From Homalodisca vitripennis (lineage: Eukaryota; Arthropoda; Insecta; Hemiptera; Cicadellidae): DNA of 64,000 nucleotides. The DNA lies in NCBI RefSeq assembly GCF_021130785.1, contig NC_060207.1, positions 106,056,001 through 106,120,000 on the forward strand, in the 5' to 3' direction. Made by a program: the position numbers and the translations under genes. The notes beneath the pieces are model-generated. The model was given only the letters and a program-made list of their open reading frames with translations. It was not told where the DNA came from and ran no database searches. Shown here piece by piece: positions 1 to 13,500 of the stretch (the stretch's first letter is position 1; the number at the start of each line of letters is the position of its first letter).

Positions 1-3000
1 ATGAAACTTTAACGTGTGACATATTAATAGTAAAGAGTGGAAATTAAACGTTAAAAGTCGATAATAATATTTGATTTCAGTGCACCCTTGCGTTCTAGTA
101 CCCTCCCTACCTCACCGGAAAATTATAAAAACACTGATATGAAACACAAGAAAAAAAAATTTAAAACATGTATGATGTGAGATGTTTAATACGAGTATGT
201 ACATTTAAAACTTTACATAAACTTTATTCCTACATATTCAAGAATTAGTACTATGATTTTGCATGTCCAATCATGGAATTTGAATTAGTGTTATAGAAGT
301 CAGTCAATAGGTTCACATAATTTCTTTTTCGTCTTACGGGAGATGTAAAATTGTCTTTTCTATGTGATGTATGTCAGTCTATTTGTCCGCAAAAAATCTT
401 GAGAATAGCTACATATTTGAAATTTTGCGTACAACCCCACTTAAACGTCTTAGGAGACACGTGATGTGTTGTAGTCGTATCTTGTTCTACTGTGGCTAAG
501 ACAAGATGAGGGCATTTTTAACACGTTTTTACAGAAATTCTTAACGGAATACCATGAAACTCGTAAAGAGTTTTGGGTTACATGCTAAGATTAAGTGCAT
601 ATTTTAGTTTCTTTGATAACCACATATGATATTATAACCATAAAGCGTTCTTACGTAGAAGCAGGGCTGAGCAGGGTTAAAAGGAATGTTTCTAGAGCAA
701 AAGATCATATTCCAGATGGGTATGAAAAGAACTTGGTTTATCATTACGAAATAATACTGCATTACCACTCCTCAAATGCTCCTAGTAGAAGATATTCCCG
801 GATAGTACAGCAGATACGTATCTGAAAGGTAAGATACTTATCATCTTTTGCAGTATCACAGCCTCTCAATGAACAAAACTGAATTCAAATTTAGTGTGGT
901 AATTGAAATGTAGATCGTTCAACATAATCCAAGACAGAAATAAACCAAACACTCTGTAGAAACCCCCAAGGCGTTGTGAGAATAACAAATATCGAAGTAA
1001 CGAGTCTTAAAAATTACTTATCTTACGTTCAGACAATAAGGTAATAGTTAATGTTTACGACACCAAACTATCAGCATTCCTCATAAACAGTATGATGTTC
1101 ACTTCTAATCGAAAACTCAAATTAATATTAAGAGAAGGCCCCGACCGTAGATTACAGGAAATCTGGAGCAGCTTTATTGTTATCTATGTTATTATTAACT
1201 TAGTATACGTTACTTGCGCTTGCGCTGTAATAGTAATATATTATAAGAGGATTGTTCAGTACTACGATATGTTTTATAACGTGAATACCAGATATTCAGT
1301 GACTCTTCGACATGAAGTAGAATATCAATAATAATATAAAAATAACGCCCAGATCAAGGTGGACAATGAGGATGATTATAAGACCTGTATTATGAATACA
1401 GTAAAAATAACTTTATATGGATTACTGTGAATCTAAGTATAAGCATAGTATTTAGTGCAGGGTGGACAGTCAGGTCAGGGTTTGAGCAGCGGGTAGCAAG
1501 TAATTAGCTAGGGAACCTTTGATGTTATTAATGCTGCCAATAACGTTGTGTGCACCAATCTGTTGGTAATGTGTATTTAGCAGATAGTTCATTTTGTATA
1601 TTTTGTTTTGTTTTTAATAACAGTACTTAATATAACTTTCAGAAACTTAAGAATTGATAACAGTAATGATCGAAGGGAAGCTAATACTTTATTATTCAAA
1701 GGTAACCATAATTTGGTCGTAGTTTATAGATATGAATGGTTAACTATAATTTTCGTCCGAAACATATCATAACAGTAAAAAGGGTTTGTGTTTGCTGATA
1801 TCCTTGTTTTAGTAGAAATTGAACAAGTTTGGTTTAATAGCTTTAATGCTAATTAATAATAATTAATATATATGATACAAGAAATGTTTTCCTAATTTAA
1901 CTTTTATTAAATAACAAACAAAATAATTATGTACCCAATTTATTTCTCAAATTTATTACACATTATTCAAATAATATATAAAAGTCAATGCTGTGTCAGA
2001 TTGAGACTTTATTCTTCAATACATTTTTGATACTTAAATCACTTAAACTGTGTGAGTCTGAGGAATGATAATTGAATGCAATCAACTTGACATCAAAATT
2101 TGTTAAAATGTCCTTAATTCAAGGATTCATATCATTATGTGGTATGGTAAAAAGTGTTGATAGTATCATGTAACGTTAATATGGCGGAAGGAATGATTTA
2201 ATACTCAGCTACGTTTCATACACAGTTAATTATACTTAATATTCATGCCTTATAATTTTCCAGTAACCGAAGATAATTTTAGGGTTGTTTATTATGAGAG
2301 TGTTATTATCTAATTCAGTAGTAACTTAAGAATCTAATATGTGATGTGTTTTTTTATGGTGAACGACCATCACCTATACCGAACTGTATAGTCACGCTCA
2401 AAGTTGATGATACAATGGCTTTTCTAACGATCACTGGATTTCTGCACGCTTATTGATATTTATGTGGACTGAACCAAAATTATTTAAATGTTAGAAAAAG
2501 TCTATTAGTGGGTTTTAAAACAGTAAAAATACACACTATCCTCTTTATGGGATATAGAGCTCTAGGATCAAGCGAAACAATAGCGTACTGAATAGCATTT
2601 TTCTAATAGATTAAAAGATGCCTTTCTCTATACATATTAGTAGTATCGCCTTGAAAACTAAGAAACAACACAGATTCTTGTGCGATCCTTTCCAGATTCA
2701 TGGTTTGATGAAGCCATCCTGAGCAACCTCAAATTATATGAAACATACGGTTGCACGGCAAATTCAAATAAAGCTGTGCTGATTTTATAGATTATGTGGA
2801 TGTTTCCAAATATAAATGAAGTACACATTCGGAAGGCATTTCTTAAAGTGCTAACTTGTTGCTCTTAAACAGGCTTATGCAGAGGTGTGACGTTTATCAA
2901 TCAATAGATCTGAGAGTTCCTGTGTGTATCTTACGCATCAGAAAGTAGAGGCCGTACTTTGTAATAGAGTTTGTTGATCCAGCAGTTGTATACAGTGTTT

Positions 3001-3120
3001 TTCAGCGCAGTTTTTTAATGAGATAAATTTTGTTTTGTTACAGTTTTTGAAAGTATTTATGGAAATTTAGTTTTTGCATATCGAGCTATCGTTACTGACT
3101 GATACATAGACGGTTTTATT
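1..3120. other. AT-rich DNA, no supported gene
   Basis: I see no convincing coding region here. Open frames are at most 79 codons, with low-complexity, AT-driven composition. At about 370-430 there is a stretch (GTCAGTCTATTTGTCCGC followed by a run of A) that resembles the GACAGAC-rich end of the dispersed repeat family seen near 31.8 and 44.2 kb, in reverse orientation. It is too diverged to delimit. Confidence 0.5.
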
Positions 3121-3135
3121 TACTCTTATTCTCTC

Positions 3136-3202
3136 CAAGTGTTACATTGTTAACAATGTAACACTTGTTAACAATGTTCCTTAAGGAACAATGTAACACT
3201 TG
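3136..3202. repeat. Nested perfect palindromes
   Basis: A perfect 32-bp palindrome spans 3136-3167 (left half CAAGTGTTACATTGTT followed directly by its reverse complement). A perfect 16-bp palindrome, TGTTCCTTAAGGAACA, follows at 3175-3190. The outer arm AACAATGTAACACTTG recurs at 3187-3202, so the tract can fold into alternative hairpins or a cruciform. No coding region or transposon end is visible at its edges. It lies about 100 bp left of the piggyBac-like element. Confidence 0.9.
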
Positions 3203-3305
3203 ACTAAAATGTAATGATTGACAAGTCTTTGACAGTTATTAGATTGGACGTCAACTGTTGATGTCCGGTGGAAAATTAATGGAGTGTAGAAGTACTTGAC
3301 GTGAT

Positions 3306-4352
3306 TTAACCCTTTGAGTGCCGCAGCGTCTACATAGTAGATGTTGTTAAATGTGCATAAATTGCCGGCATCTACCCAGTAGACGATTTGTATTTAATTA
3401 ATATCACATATAATTCATTTTTGTTTTGACAAATAACTTATTTCACGGCAATCTACAAGTTTCGAACAATCGATTGTGATTGATTTTTATTGTTCACCGC
3501 CTTCTTGTAGTTATTTGCCATCAGAAAAAAAAAAAACAGATGACGCAATAGTTGGTCAGCTGCTACTTGTTGCCATTAACTACACAGTTTCGTTTGTTGT
3601 GTGTTTACATTGTGCTAGTTTCGTGTGTTTATGCTGAAAACTGTTGTTATTACTATTCTGCAATTGTGTTCAGTAAAACTTACAATGCATTTATAAACTT
3701 CTTTTTTCGTGTTTAGTGACGTATATTTTATTGTTAGATTGGTGATGCAGTAAAACGCAAGTTCCAATCAAACTATTGATTTTAGGTGAAGTAAGGTTAT
3801 AGAAGTAAGGTTATATTGTAGGCCTGTGTTTATTTTTATATAATTAGTATTTTACAGTCGTCTTACTTCATTGAGTGAAATAGGATAGTTATAATATTGT
3901 TTCTAAACTTTTGACAAACTTGAACAAAAAATGCTTTTTGTTGTATTTTGTATATATTGCAGTATCTGGTTAAATATTACTGTAACACACCATATTATGC
4001 ATTATTTTTGTTCAGTTTTTCATGCTCTTTCATATGGTATAGCTAAAAAAAAAGTTTAAAAAATATTGTATAAATAAAATTTTAGTTCAAACTTGAAATT
4101 TATTTTTTTAATTTTTTAGTTTTTTGTTATAACCTATATTCTTTTTGTGTAAATAAAAATAAAATTATAATATTATATGGAAAAAATACCTTGTTTTATA
4201 ACACACAAACTAAAAAAAGAAATTATTCAAATCGGTTGAATAGATTTTTTAATATAGTTTTTTCCACACACGCTTGCAAAACAGAAGGAAATGCTCCGGC
4301 AATTTATGCGTATGACTTGGGAAAATATGCCGTGGCACTCAAAGGGTTTTAA
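3306..4352. mobile_element. piggyBac-like non-autonomous element (MITE)
   Basis: The left end is TTAA (3306-3309) followed by CCCTTTGAGTGCC (3310-3322). The right end is the exact reverse complement, GGCACTCAAAGGG (4334-4346), and a TTAA lies two bases further on (4349-4352). A 13-bp subterminal inverted repeat, CATAAATTGCCGG, occurs at 3356-3368 and, inverted, at 4296-4308. On the left side CGTCTACATAGTAGATG and CATCTACCCAGTAGACG also form an imperfect hairpin. TTAA targets, CCCTTT-type termini and subterminal inverted repeats are known hallmarks of the piggyBac superfamily. The AT-rich interior has no transposase, so this is a deletion derivative or MITE mobilised in trans. Confidence 0.8.
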
Positions 4353-4450
4353 ACTATTTTATTGGTAAGAACTGCTCGGAGCAAATTGTCCGTTACGTAT
4401 AATACGTTGTAAGCTATAACCAGTTAGTTGTAAAGGAAATAACATATACA

Positions 4451-5019
4451 ACACTCTTGTTAAGTTTTTATGGATAAAGATGGAGGGATGGAACTCGAGA
4501 CACCTGTATAGGAAATAGAAGTGAACGTTTTAGTTACTGTTACAAAACTTAAGCCCTTTTCCCAAAATGGAATTTTTGGGGAGCGGGAAATATTTTTAAA
4601 TGTTAACACCCATTAAGTAAAATTCTTGCTAAAAGAAGAAGAAAAACAGTGGAAACTAGAGCTTTCTACCTCAACCCAGTAAAAAATGGCAGCGCATTGA
4701 AATTAATTAAGTTAAAAGCACGGATGCATCCTGCCCAACCTTCAATGGACAAAGATAGAAAAATGAAACTCTAAGACACCCCTCTAGGAAACAAAAGTGA
4801 ACCATTTCCACAAAATGGGCTTTTTGAGGGACAGGTTAAATTTGTAATGGGTGTTATTTAATGGGTCGTATATTTAAAAATTTGGACCTCACTCCTCCCC
4901 GAAATCCCATTTTGTAGCAAAGTTGTAACAATGACAAAAATGTTCACTTCTATTTCCCAGAAAGGTGTCCCGGGTTCCATCCCTCCATCTTTACCCATAA
5001 AAACAACTAAACAGAGTGT
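4451..5019. mobile_element. Foldback element with about 160-bp inverted arms
   Basis: The left arm (about 4451-4618) begins ACACTCTTGTTAAG. The right arm (about 4860-5019) is its reverse complement at roughly 80% identity by eye, including the shared core AAGATGGAGGGATGGAAC and GGAAATAGAAGTGAAC. A third, more diverged copy of the arm lies at about 4750-4855 in the same orientation as the left arm. No open frame is present. Both sides are preceded by TAC, compatible with a TA target, but the duplication is not clear. The structure suggests a non-autonomous foldback or long-TIR MITE. I cannot assign the superfamily. Confidence 0.75.
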
Positions 5020-7007
5020 ATCCTTACTTTAAAGTCACATTGCATATTACTTTAACGCATGTCCTTAAATAATTCTTTTAGAGAAAACATAATATATAAC
5101 GAGATACGCTGGAGATAAATAAATACAAGAGACCAGGTGTACGGTTTATTTAAATTGGAACTCGCTCTGGTAATACCTGAGTTTTACAAACCCGTCCAGA
5201 GGAAAGAGTAAAGAGGAAACATGAATGGGGGAGTAAACACTGGATGTAAAGGAATGAGTCCAGTAGGGCATTGTATTTAGATTAGACCAGTCGCGGGTAA
5301 CAGCCCACTCGGAAATTTTCTCTCTAGCCCAGTTTTATTTCCGTGTTTGTCCAAGTGAACTCTCTAACACATCTGGCCATGATCCACTTCCTTATAGACC
5401 TCTTCTGTAAGGCAAATACTGTTAAAACCTTGATTGGATGACATTTAGAACACGTTCTCTTGGACAGGCGATCAAACATGAAAATGTCATTAAATCGTAG
5501 GTGCTAATATGATTTATTATGTAATGTTTGATATTTGAGAAAAGGAACAGTTTCATTGATAAGGATGACACTTTAGTGTTTGTTAGATTTATGCAATATG
5601 GTAAGAAACCTTTCGATGTGAAAAGGAGGGCCTAGCGCTTTGTTACATTTCTTTACCACAAATCCAGTGCACTCAAGTGTATCTATGTAACTTACTCTAA
5701 TTTTTTACATAATTTCATGTAAGTAATTATATTGTGTAGATTTATCAGATAAATATTCATAACTTTTGATATTTTTGACTTAGTTTAAAATTGTAAATTC
5801 GTGTCAAATAGGTATTTAAAATTTCATTGTGAGTAATCGGTGAGTACAATAACTTTATTGTGACTTTATTATTTGGAACTTTATTGTTATTAGTAAAATG
5901 TTAGTTCCATGAAATTTTGAATTTTATTTTCCATGAACTATTGCCATTTTGGAATTGTAATGGTTACTCATAAACAGACCATTCTTCATTGGAACCGAGT
6001 TTACAGCGTCCTCCTGTGCCTGATCTAAAATCTATCATCTATCATTATATCTTATCTAAAACCTATCAATATGGCCCAACTCTAGCGAGTTTTGTTTCCT
6101 GGCCCTAGTACTAACCTCAGGTTTGGAGTGTCTTTTCTCGAAATATGTATGTAGAGTTTCAGTGCGTAGCTTTAACTACTAAAAATAGCATTTGCTATAA
6201 AATGCATACAGGCAGACAAACCAAAAACAAAGAATTTTCGGAAGAAGTGCTATTTTTAATTTTTGTTATTCTGAAGGCCTGACCTAATTTCTAAAATATG
6301 TGTCACCAGTTATGGTACATTTAGTTAATACAGCCAAACCATTACATTCTGACAAAAGGATTTTTGATAAGTGTGTGTCTATTAAGGAGATGAAAGTTAT
6401 TCACAACACAAACGCCACAAAGTAATATAATACCGTGCTTAGTGTATATTATATTAACTATTCGTACAGACTGGTTTTAACTTCTTTCGTTATTAGATTA
6501 AGATTTAATACATGCGGTAGTAACCGTTCCTATCATCCTTAAACATTAACCAAATTTAAGGACTTTGCAATCAATAGCTTCCTATAAGATGTTATTTAAC
6601 TTGTAATTCTGATCAATTTGATTTCATTTTATTGATACCTAGTTAATTGGAAAATATTCTAAAATTCTGTTAATTTATTAAAACGGTGTGTATGAAAACG
6701 CTTTTGGCAGAAAAGACGATAGCTGATTTATTCTCTACTTGGTATAAAACTATTAATTAAAAGAAAAAACAGTGATTTGTAGAATCTGATAAATACCAAC
6801 AGATGAACATTTCATGATTCCTCAATCGAAAACGAAAATTTTAAATATTCCAAAACGAGAAAATAAAAGTAACAAATACATTTTAATACGGTCAGCATTG
6901 GATTCATCTCATATTCCGCTTCTAAGTATGCAAATATATGCAACACTTTGACAAGCAAAGTTGTAGGTAAACTGACTGAAGGCAGAAATAAAATCCCAAA
7001 AAACCAG

Positions 7008-7008
<1 letters not shown>
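5020..7008. other. AT-rich DNA, no supported feature
   Basis: No open frame with protein-like composition, no clear repeat and no promoter-like island was seen. The stretch is simple AT-rich sequence with short homopolymers. Confidence 0.5.

Positions 7009-7068
<60 letters not shown>
7009..7068. repeat. Compound (AC)n(AT)n microsatellite
   Basis: About 17 AC repeats pass directly into about 13 AT repeats. Frames crossing it on both strands are low-complexity artefacts. Confidence 0.97.
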
Positions 7069-7071
<3 letters not shown>

Positions 7072-7561
7072 ATATCAATAACCAATTCTTATTCAATCAT
7101 TTCATAGAATGTACAGCATTAAAGCACCTCAAACATAGTTTTGAATAGTAAAATACACTTAATTTCAAATATAATACGGGTTGACGAGTATATTACAAGT
7201 TTTCTTGTATCACGATAATATACAAATAAAATAAAAATATACAAATAAAAATATACAAATTTCGAGAAATAAATTTATTTTTTACACGTACTTGTTAATG
7301 ACTAAATTAACAGGCCTAGTTTTTAGTTTTTTAGGTATTTTAGATTTTACAGTTTTAAAGTTGCAATATTACACATTCAATCTGCATAATTTTTGGTGCT
7401 AGACTATGCACATAAAGGCCACTAGTGATGGTAGGGCTGCTGTTCATTATTAGTTTTTAAACAAAAGATTAATCAATTCCATTAGGTATATTGCAATATG
7501 GATGAAACTTTTGTTTGTGACCACCAATTACTGTATGACAACTTGCATTGCAAATTAAAAC

Positions 7562-7563
<2 letters not shown>
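7069..7563. other. AT-rich spacer between microsatellites
   Basis: No gene is seen. The motif ATACAAATAAAA is repeated two or three times near 7210-7260. Confidence 0.5.

Positions 7564-7618
<55 letters not shown>
7564..7618. repeat. (TA)n microsatellite
   Basis: About 27 uninterrupted AT dinucleotides. Confidence 0.97.
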
Positions 7619-7620
<2 letters not shown>

Positions 7621-9342
7621 ATATATATTGTATAAGATTTTTTAATTTCTTTAACTTATTTGAAGACCCCAAAAACTATCACTTAACAGATTTTTGAGTC
7701 ATGCATAGTTAAAATTATTCATTGAAATAAGAGTGTTTGATCTCCTTGAAATGGTTTCTTACTATATCGACGACCATTAACATCTATGTACAGCACATGC
7801 TTCAAACCTAAAAGTATGAATATTTAGAGTAGTTTGCTTAAAGTCACTGAAGCTGGCTTTGTCCCAAAGTAAAAAGATTAAGTCTGTCGTGCACATAGCC
7901 AGTGGGACAGTCCACACGTTACGCGCTGGAGTTTCATGATTTGTTGGTGTACGAGATGAGAAATCTGTTGGTCCCTAGGCCACCTAAAAGTGGGTGAGTG
8001 TTACAATGTGTCATTTAATTCTATAATGTATGTGAAAGTACAATGTACCTCAGGGAATCTTCATTAAAAGTTTTAATATATTTTCCAAGTACTAGCCTAT
8101 TCCTTAAAACTTTGTAGGTAGATAAAATTCATGAATATCCTTAACATAAAGAGTGGGACGTTCTGAAGTGCTGCTCCCGACGCTCGTTATTCAAACAGCC
8201 TCAACATTAGTCTTTGTCCACGTCGGTGGTAGTGTAAGGGGAAGGATGTTTATTTGTTACGCATGTTTAAAATCTTTTGCCGCGATACGTTTGCTTATTT
8301 GCTTCAAATGTCTCAGAACTGGTTCATTCTTTTTCTTCCTTAAGAATGATAAATAGCAGGCCGTAGATGAAACGCGAAAATAACTGTTTTGGAAGTTGTA
8401 TAAGACAATCCCACGTCTTTTCCTGTGCTGAAGGAAATTAAGTATTAGTTTCTAATGAAAATTCAAGACTGAATCTTTCCGTTACACGTTTTATTCCCGG
8501 CCTATTCTGCAAAGGTGTTTCCGTTTCTAATGAAATAGTTTTCATGGTAGTTGGCTTCTTTATTTTAAAAACATAAGAATGGTAAGGATTTTAAAATATT
8601 TTATTCAAATCCTATTCTGCACTAAGACATCTTAATACTCATAGTTTGAACCTAATAATAAGTTAAGGCTAAAGCGAAGGACAACACAAAGTGTGGTTGT
8701 TATTTGTGCTTTATAAAAACACAATTTAACAGAAAAATAAATAAAAATGCTACAAATATTACTTATTTTGTATTGTTTTATTGTTCAAAATCAGATGAGA
8801 ATTTGAATTTTTATAACGTACTGTATAGAATGAGTATTTAGATAGTGAATAGTTACTTAGGCAGTAAAACGATATTATTATAAAACTTGATAACTAAAAC
8901 TATTATTTAAACTCCATGTATGTCACAGGTTAATCGTAAATATTGTTTTAACATGCAGTAAGCTACCATTAAGAAACTGTTACTACTTTTAAAAAATAGT
9001 TTAAAACAGTAGGTGACATGTCACCGCCAAGTTTGGCTATAACATTTATCTTTTACTGAAATAAGTACTTGATTACATAAGCCTATACAATAATTTTACA
9101 ATGTGCCTATCACATGTGTCAAAGGTGAAACATAGTATGATATATTACAAAAAATAAAATATACATTATCGTCTAAGGTTTCAGATTTCATAACTTTGAA
9201 ACACAAATAAACATGTGGGATATTATGACGTTACATTAGAGAGACATCCTCATTAAACGCCTGGTGTTAAATGGAAACTGGAAGAGCCAGTAATGCAAAT
9301 TGTATTACAAATGCAGCTTTGCATTGAGGCTCATCAAATCAG
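7619..9342. other. AT-rich DNA, no supported gene
   Basis: A 67-codon frame at 8153-8356 has no recognisable motif and ends in a run of phenylalanines from a T-rich tract, so I treat it as chance. Nothing else is supported. Confidence 0.45.
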
Positions 9343-9382
9343 CCAATCAGCGATCAATACAACCAATCAAAGATCAACATAT
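9343..9382 (+). promoter_or_regulatory. Duplicated CCAAT-box motif
   Basis: Two 20-bp units follow each other: CCAATCAGCGATCAATACAA and CCAATCAAAGATCAACATAT. CCAATCA is the NF-Y core. An ATGCAAAT octamer-like site lies just upstream (about 9291). This is either a small regulatory module or a chance short duplication. No transcription start is evident nearby. Confidence 0.25.
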
Positions 9383-9468
9383 CTCGTTTTCATTGATTCC
9401 ACTACAGACTTCTTGATGTTATTCAGTTTCATTTGTGAAATTATTTCCGCTCTCGATTATTCCTAAGG

Positions 9469-9964
9469 TTTTTGGACGTTTAAGATTTTTGGACGTTCCT
9501 AAGATTTTTGGACGTTTAAAATTTAAAATTGGATCTAAATGTACCATGTTTCAACACTTAACTTTAGTAATTTATTTTAAACATGTACAATTTTCTAATT
9601 ATTGTTGGATTTGTTATGGAATTTCATGTCTGGAATTTTCAACTGTGTACTGCTAATAGCAATACTTGTAGCATAATTTTACCTTATTTGTGTTCATGAA
9701 CAACGTCTTGTTTTCCAATGTAGCCACAACTATATGGAATTTCGAAGACACAAGGAATATGCAATGTAACTGTGAGCCTCTCACTCAACAACTCTTACAT
9801 TTTTATACCTCTTGAATAATGTTTTTATATTATGGTTTTTCAATAACTTAATTATTATTCTTTTTATTTAAGGACGTAAGCCAGTTTTTGGACGTTTAAA
9901 ATTTAAAATTGGATCTAAATGTACCATGTTTCAACACTTAACTTTAGTAATTTATTTTAAACAT
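9469..9964. repeat. 80-bp direct duplication with short TTTTTGGACGTT repeats
   Basis: The 80 bp at 9505-9584 recur apparently without change at 9885-9964, 380 bp away. The first copy is preceded by two more copies of TTTTTGGACGTT (9469 and 9486), so this 12-mer occurs four times in the region. The sequence between the copies (9585-9884) holds no open frame. The near identity points to a recent segmental duplication. There are no LTR hallmarks. Confidence 0.85.
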
Positions 9965-10260
9965 TTTATTGACCATTAGTGCTATGTAATGCGACAGCAA
10001 AATTTTACAAGTAACACCTCATAATATTTATGATAAAATGTTTCAAAATCTGAAAATACTTTCTGAATAAATCATAATATCTTCAAATAAGGACATAAAA
10101 ACCGTTTTTATATAATTCCTACTTCTAACCTATGGTAAACAAATACCTGTGGTAGTACATCAAACAAAATTCTAAAGGAAATTATTGTTAAACAACACGT
10201 GATTCCTTAATCCAATCATTTTAAGTATGATAAAGGTAAGCTATATTAATCTAGAACTGT

Positions 10261-10556
10261 AATATAACATTGCTATGATTTGCAGGTAATGTGCCGCTGG
10301 TCTTTAGATTAATTTGATTGGAGGCAGCCACGTTTTGATCACTGTCATGGATTTGCCCACTTGTGCCACTAGTAAACTCAATAGATTGTACTTTTCTAGC
10401 AATTATGTTATATTATAATTTTATTTGTTTTTCCACCAGTATATCACAGAAACTGTTATTATTGGACCCCGCTGACAATTTATAACTTAGCGGGGACAAA
10501 CGCATGTATGATTGGTGAATAAATAAATTCTATTCTATATTCTATTCTATTCTATA
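10261..10556 (+). mobile_element. 3' tail of a probable non-LTR retroelement
   Basis: The stretch ends in AATAAATAAA followed by tandem TTCTA pentamers (10528-10554). Just before this is a hairpin with a perfect 7-bp stem, CCCCGCT (10467-10473) and AGCGGGG (10489-10495). A terminal hairpin followed by a short A/T-rich simple repeat is typical of LINE and SINE 3' ends. The body towards 10261 is less AT-rich than its surroundings but contains no reverse transcriptase frame. The left limit is a guess. Confidence 0.45.
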
Positions 10557-13500
10557 TATATAATACAGTATATTATATATAAAATCAATATTATTTTTTA
10601 AATAATATCGAAGTTAATTAGAAATAAATACGTACGGCAATAAGCTATAACTAAAAACTAAAAAAGAAAATGAAATAAAGAAATCATTTTATTCATTAGT
10701 TAATTGTTTCTTATCTGGCCTCCAAGCGGTTGTTGGGAGTGATTCCATTATTTTCTTTTCTTTATTTAGATTTTAGTTTTTGCTTTCGTTTATTGCCGAA
10801 CGTTTCAGGTTTAAAGTGCATGTAAATGTATTAGTTGTTTTCACACCTGACGAAGAGAAAATATATTTCAATCCTCAAAACGTAGTGTTAAACATTTTGG
10901 AACATATAAAGATGGTAAGTGTCCGTAATCCTATTATCCTTTAAACCTTTCATTGCAAACCACTAACATCAATAAAAGTATTACACTTAATTTGATATTA
11001 CACTTAATAATGGTAATATACTTAATATAATAGATTAAATACTTTCTAAATATTACTGCATATAAATTAACGTTTAGAAAAATAAATAGACTGTTTTATA
11101 TGAAATGTTGTACAGGTTTACATTGTAATTACTTCAAACAAGTAGTACGTTAAGTATTAGCTCATTACAGGTTTATTAGGATTTATTTGGAAGGTTTTAT
11201 TGTTGTTTTAGAAGCAAGTATTTTAAAAATCGATAATAATGGACAAGAGCTACTGTCAGAATCTTTAAATTACACGCTCTTGTTGTAATGCTACGTTTTA
11301 TATTTGTGTGATATCGATTGGCTATGATAAAGTAAAGAAACTCATTTCATCCTACTCCATAAAAGTGCCATCCTTCTTGTATAAATATAAATTCAAAATA
11401 GTATTCCAGTTAAATTCTGACAAAATCTTCAAATAATTTAATTACTATTCTGCAAGCCAGCTAATGTTTGTAGAGCTTTCATTATTGGTAGAGGACGGAT
11501 TTTTATACTTGGTAATATCTTTAAACAGACTGTGTAATCTAGTTATTCAGAATCGGGCAAAGGAAAAAAGAAATCATAAAAACAGTAAGAAGCCTAAATG
11601 AGTGACGTAAAGTATGAATTTATGATAGGCCATAGATTAAAAAATTGGGGAAAGTTTCAATAATGCCGATTTTTAAGATACACTGTAAGAAACAGCAACG
11701 TACAATATTAATTTGTTTTATACTTCAATATTTCTAATATGTAAATTCAGAACTCGCCAAATCTGTGTTAAAAATATTTTGGGAAAATAGAAGTGGATGT
11801 GGGGTCAAAGGTTCATCCTACGTAGCCACATGCAATGACATAAAGTAAACAATACATAATAGGGTTTTAAACTAACTTAACTTTTATGTAAAAGAACTTT
11901 TTATTTATTCATATTTCAACACTGAACCACCCAGATCTGATTAAGACTCTACACTTCACGTCTCAACACGTGATTTACTCGTACATTAAGAATGACGTAG
12001 TTAGATCTCTCTAGAAAAAGCTCGGTTATGATTACTAATGAAAATTATGAACTTCCATATTTTGAATGTTGTCTTACTGTGAGATTGAAATAAGATGACA
12101 AGTATCAAATGTTGAAGATTCATTAAAATTGTATTACACATTCACGAGACTAATGTGTAGTATCCTAATTAAAAAGTTAGCATTGAAGCACTGAGGGAGA
12201 ATTGCAATAATTAAAAAATATTCTCATATGTCATCAAAAATTTCGCGCAAATTATCTACTATCAAGACGACGGATAATCGACTTCAAATAATAAGTCCTA
12301 TTGTAAGAGCGTTAGGAAACCCTGTTTTATATCAGGTTTACTATTTCGCTATCAGTATTAATTAATTCTCTAATTTAATCATTGAAAACATTCTGAATTG
12401 AAAAAGTTAAAATAGCCACCAAAGTGACATACAAACATATTTCAAATGTTGTTAATACAAAAGTTGTAAATATTGTGGATTACTACATCCATAATGGGTA
12501 TTTTACGCTGTTTTTTCCCTGAGGTTTCAAGCAATTTTATAGATATTCGCGTAGTTGAAAAACGTATTTTATTACTGTAAAACTTACAAACATGTTATAT
12601 GTAATTTTCTATCCACTTTAAATAGGATTCTCCACTTATGTATGGATACAAGCTTCGATATTATGGATATAATTCAAACATGAAATCCGCTCAGCATAAA
12701 AATAAAACAGTGAAAGTCCAGTCCACGGTCGCATATGTCTGTGTAGAAGACGTCTATCCGCACATTAGTTAGACATGTCAGCAAAAGCAGGAGTGAGGTT
12801 AGAGTAGTCCAGAAATCATATCAACTTTCCCATCGCTACTCGCCATACACTACATTCTACTAAGTGGAAAAGGAAAGAAATGTTAATATCGTTGTCTCAA
12901 ACTTAAAAAGAAATAATAATATTATATTCAAGAACAATAAAATATAAAAGAAGGTAATTCCACCAGCCACGTCGCCGGACGCCAGTCACGGTCCGTTAGA
13001 TTAAACTTGTATACTCCACAATTTATTGCTCAGTCGTGTCCTTTATATTTAAGACACCAGTGCTCTACACACTCATAACTGTTACACCAGGACATGCAAA
13101 GAGTTTACTTCTAAATTCTTGTTAAATTAAAGAGTTTAAAGTAACTAATGTTATATTTCCTCTAATATCTATTTTCTTAGTGGTAAAATCCAACAAGCAA
13201 TAACACATTTTAGCCAAATGTTTCTAACTAATAGTGGTGATTCTGATAGCAACACAAAGAAAGTAAATAACACTTAAATTTCTTCGACAATTATCACAGA
13301 GCCGACACATAGTAACATATAACACATATAACATACATGAAACTATTTTAAAACTCGCTATAACTGCTGAAATAAAATATTTTCAAAAGACTGGAACTAG
13401 TTCAAATGGAAACATTTTAATAGGATGCTACCATTGATTGCAATTAATATTGCGTATCTGAAATGTGCTGTTGTAAAAGGTATAATTGTAGTTTATATTT

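Noticed and set aside
6812..7148. Frames with poly-Val/Cys or poly-Thr/His tracts
   Set aside because: Translations of the AC/AT microsatellite.
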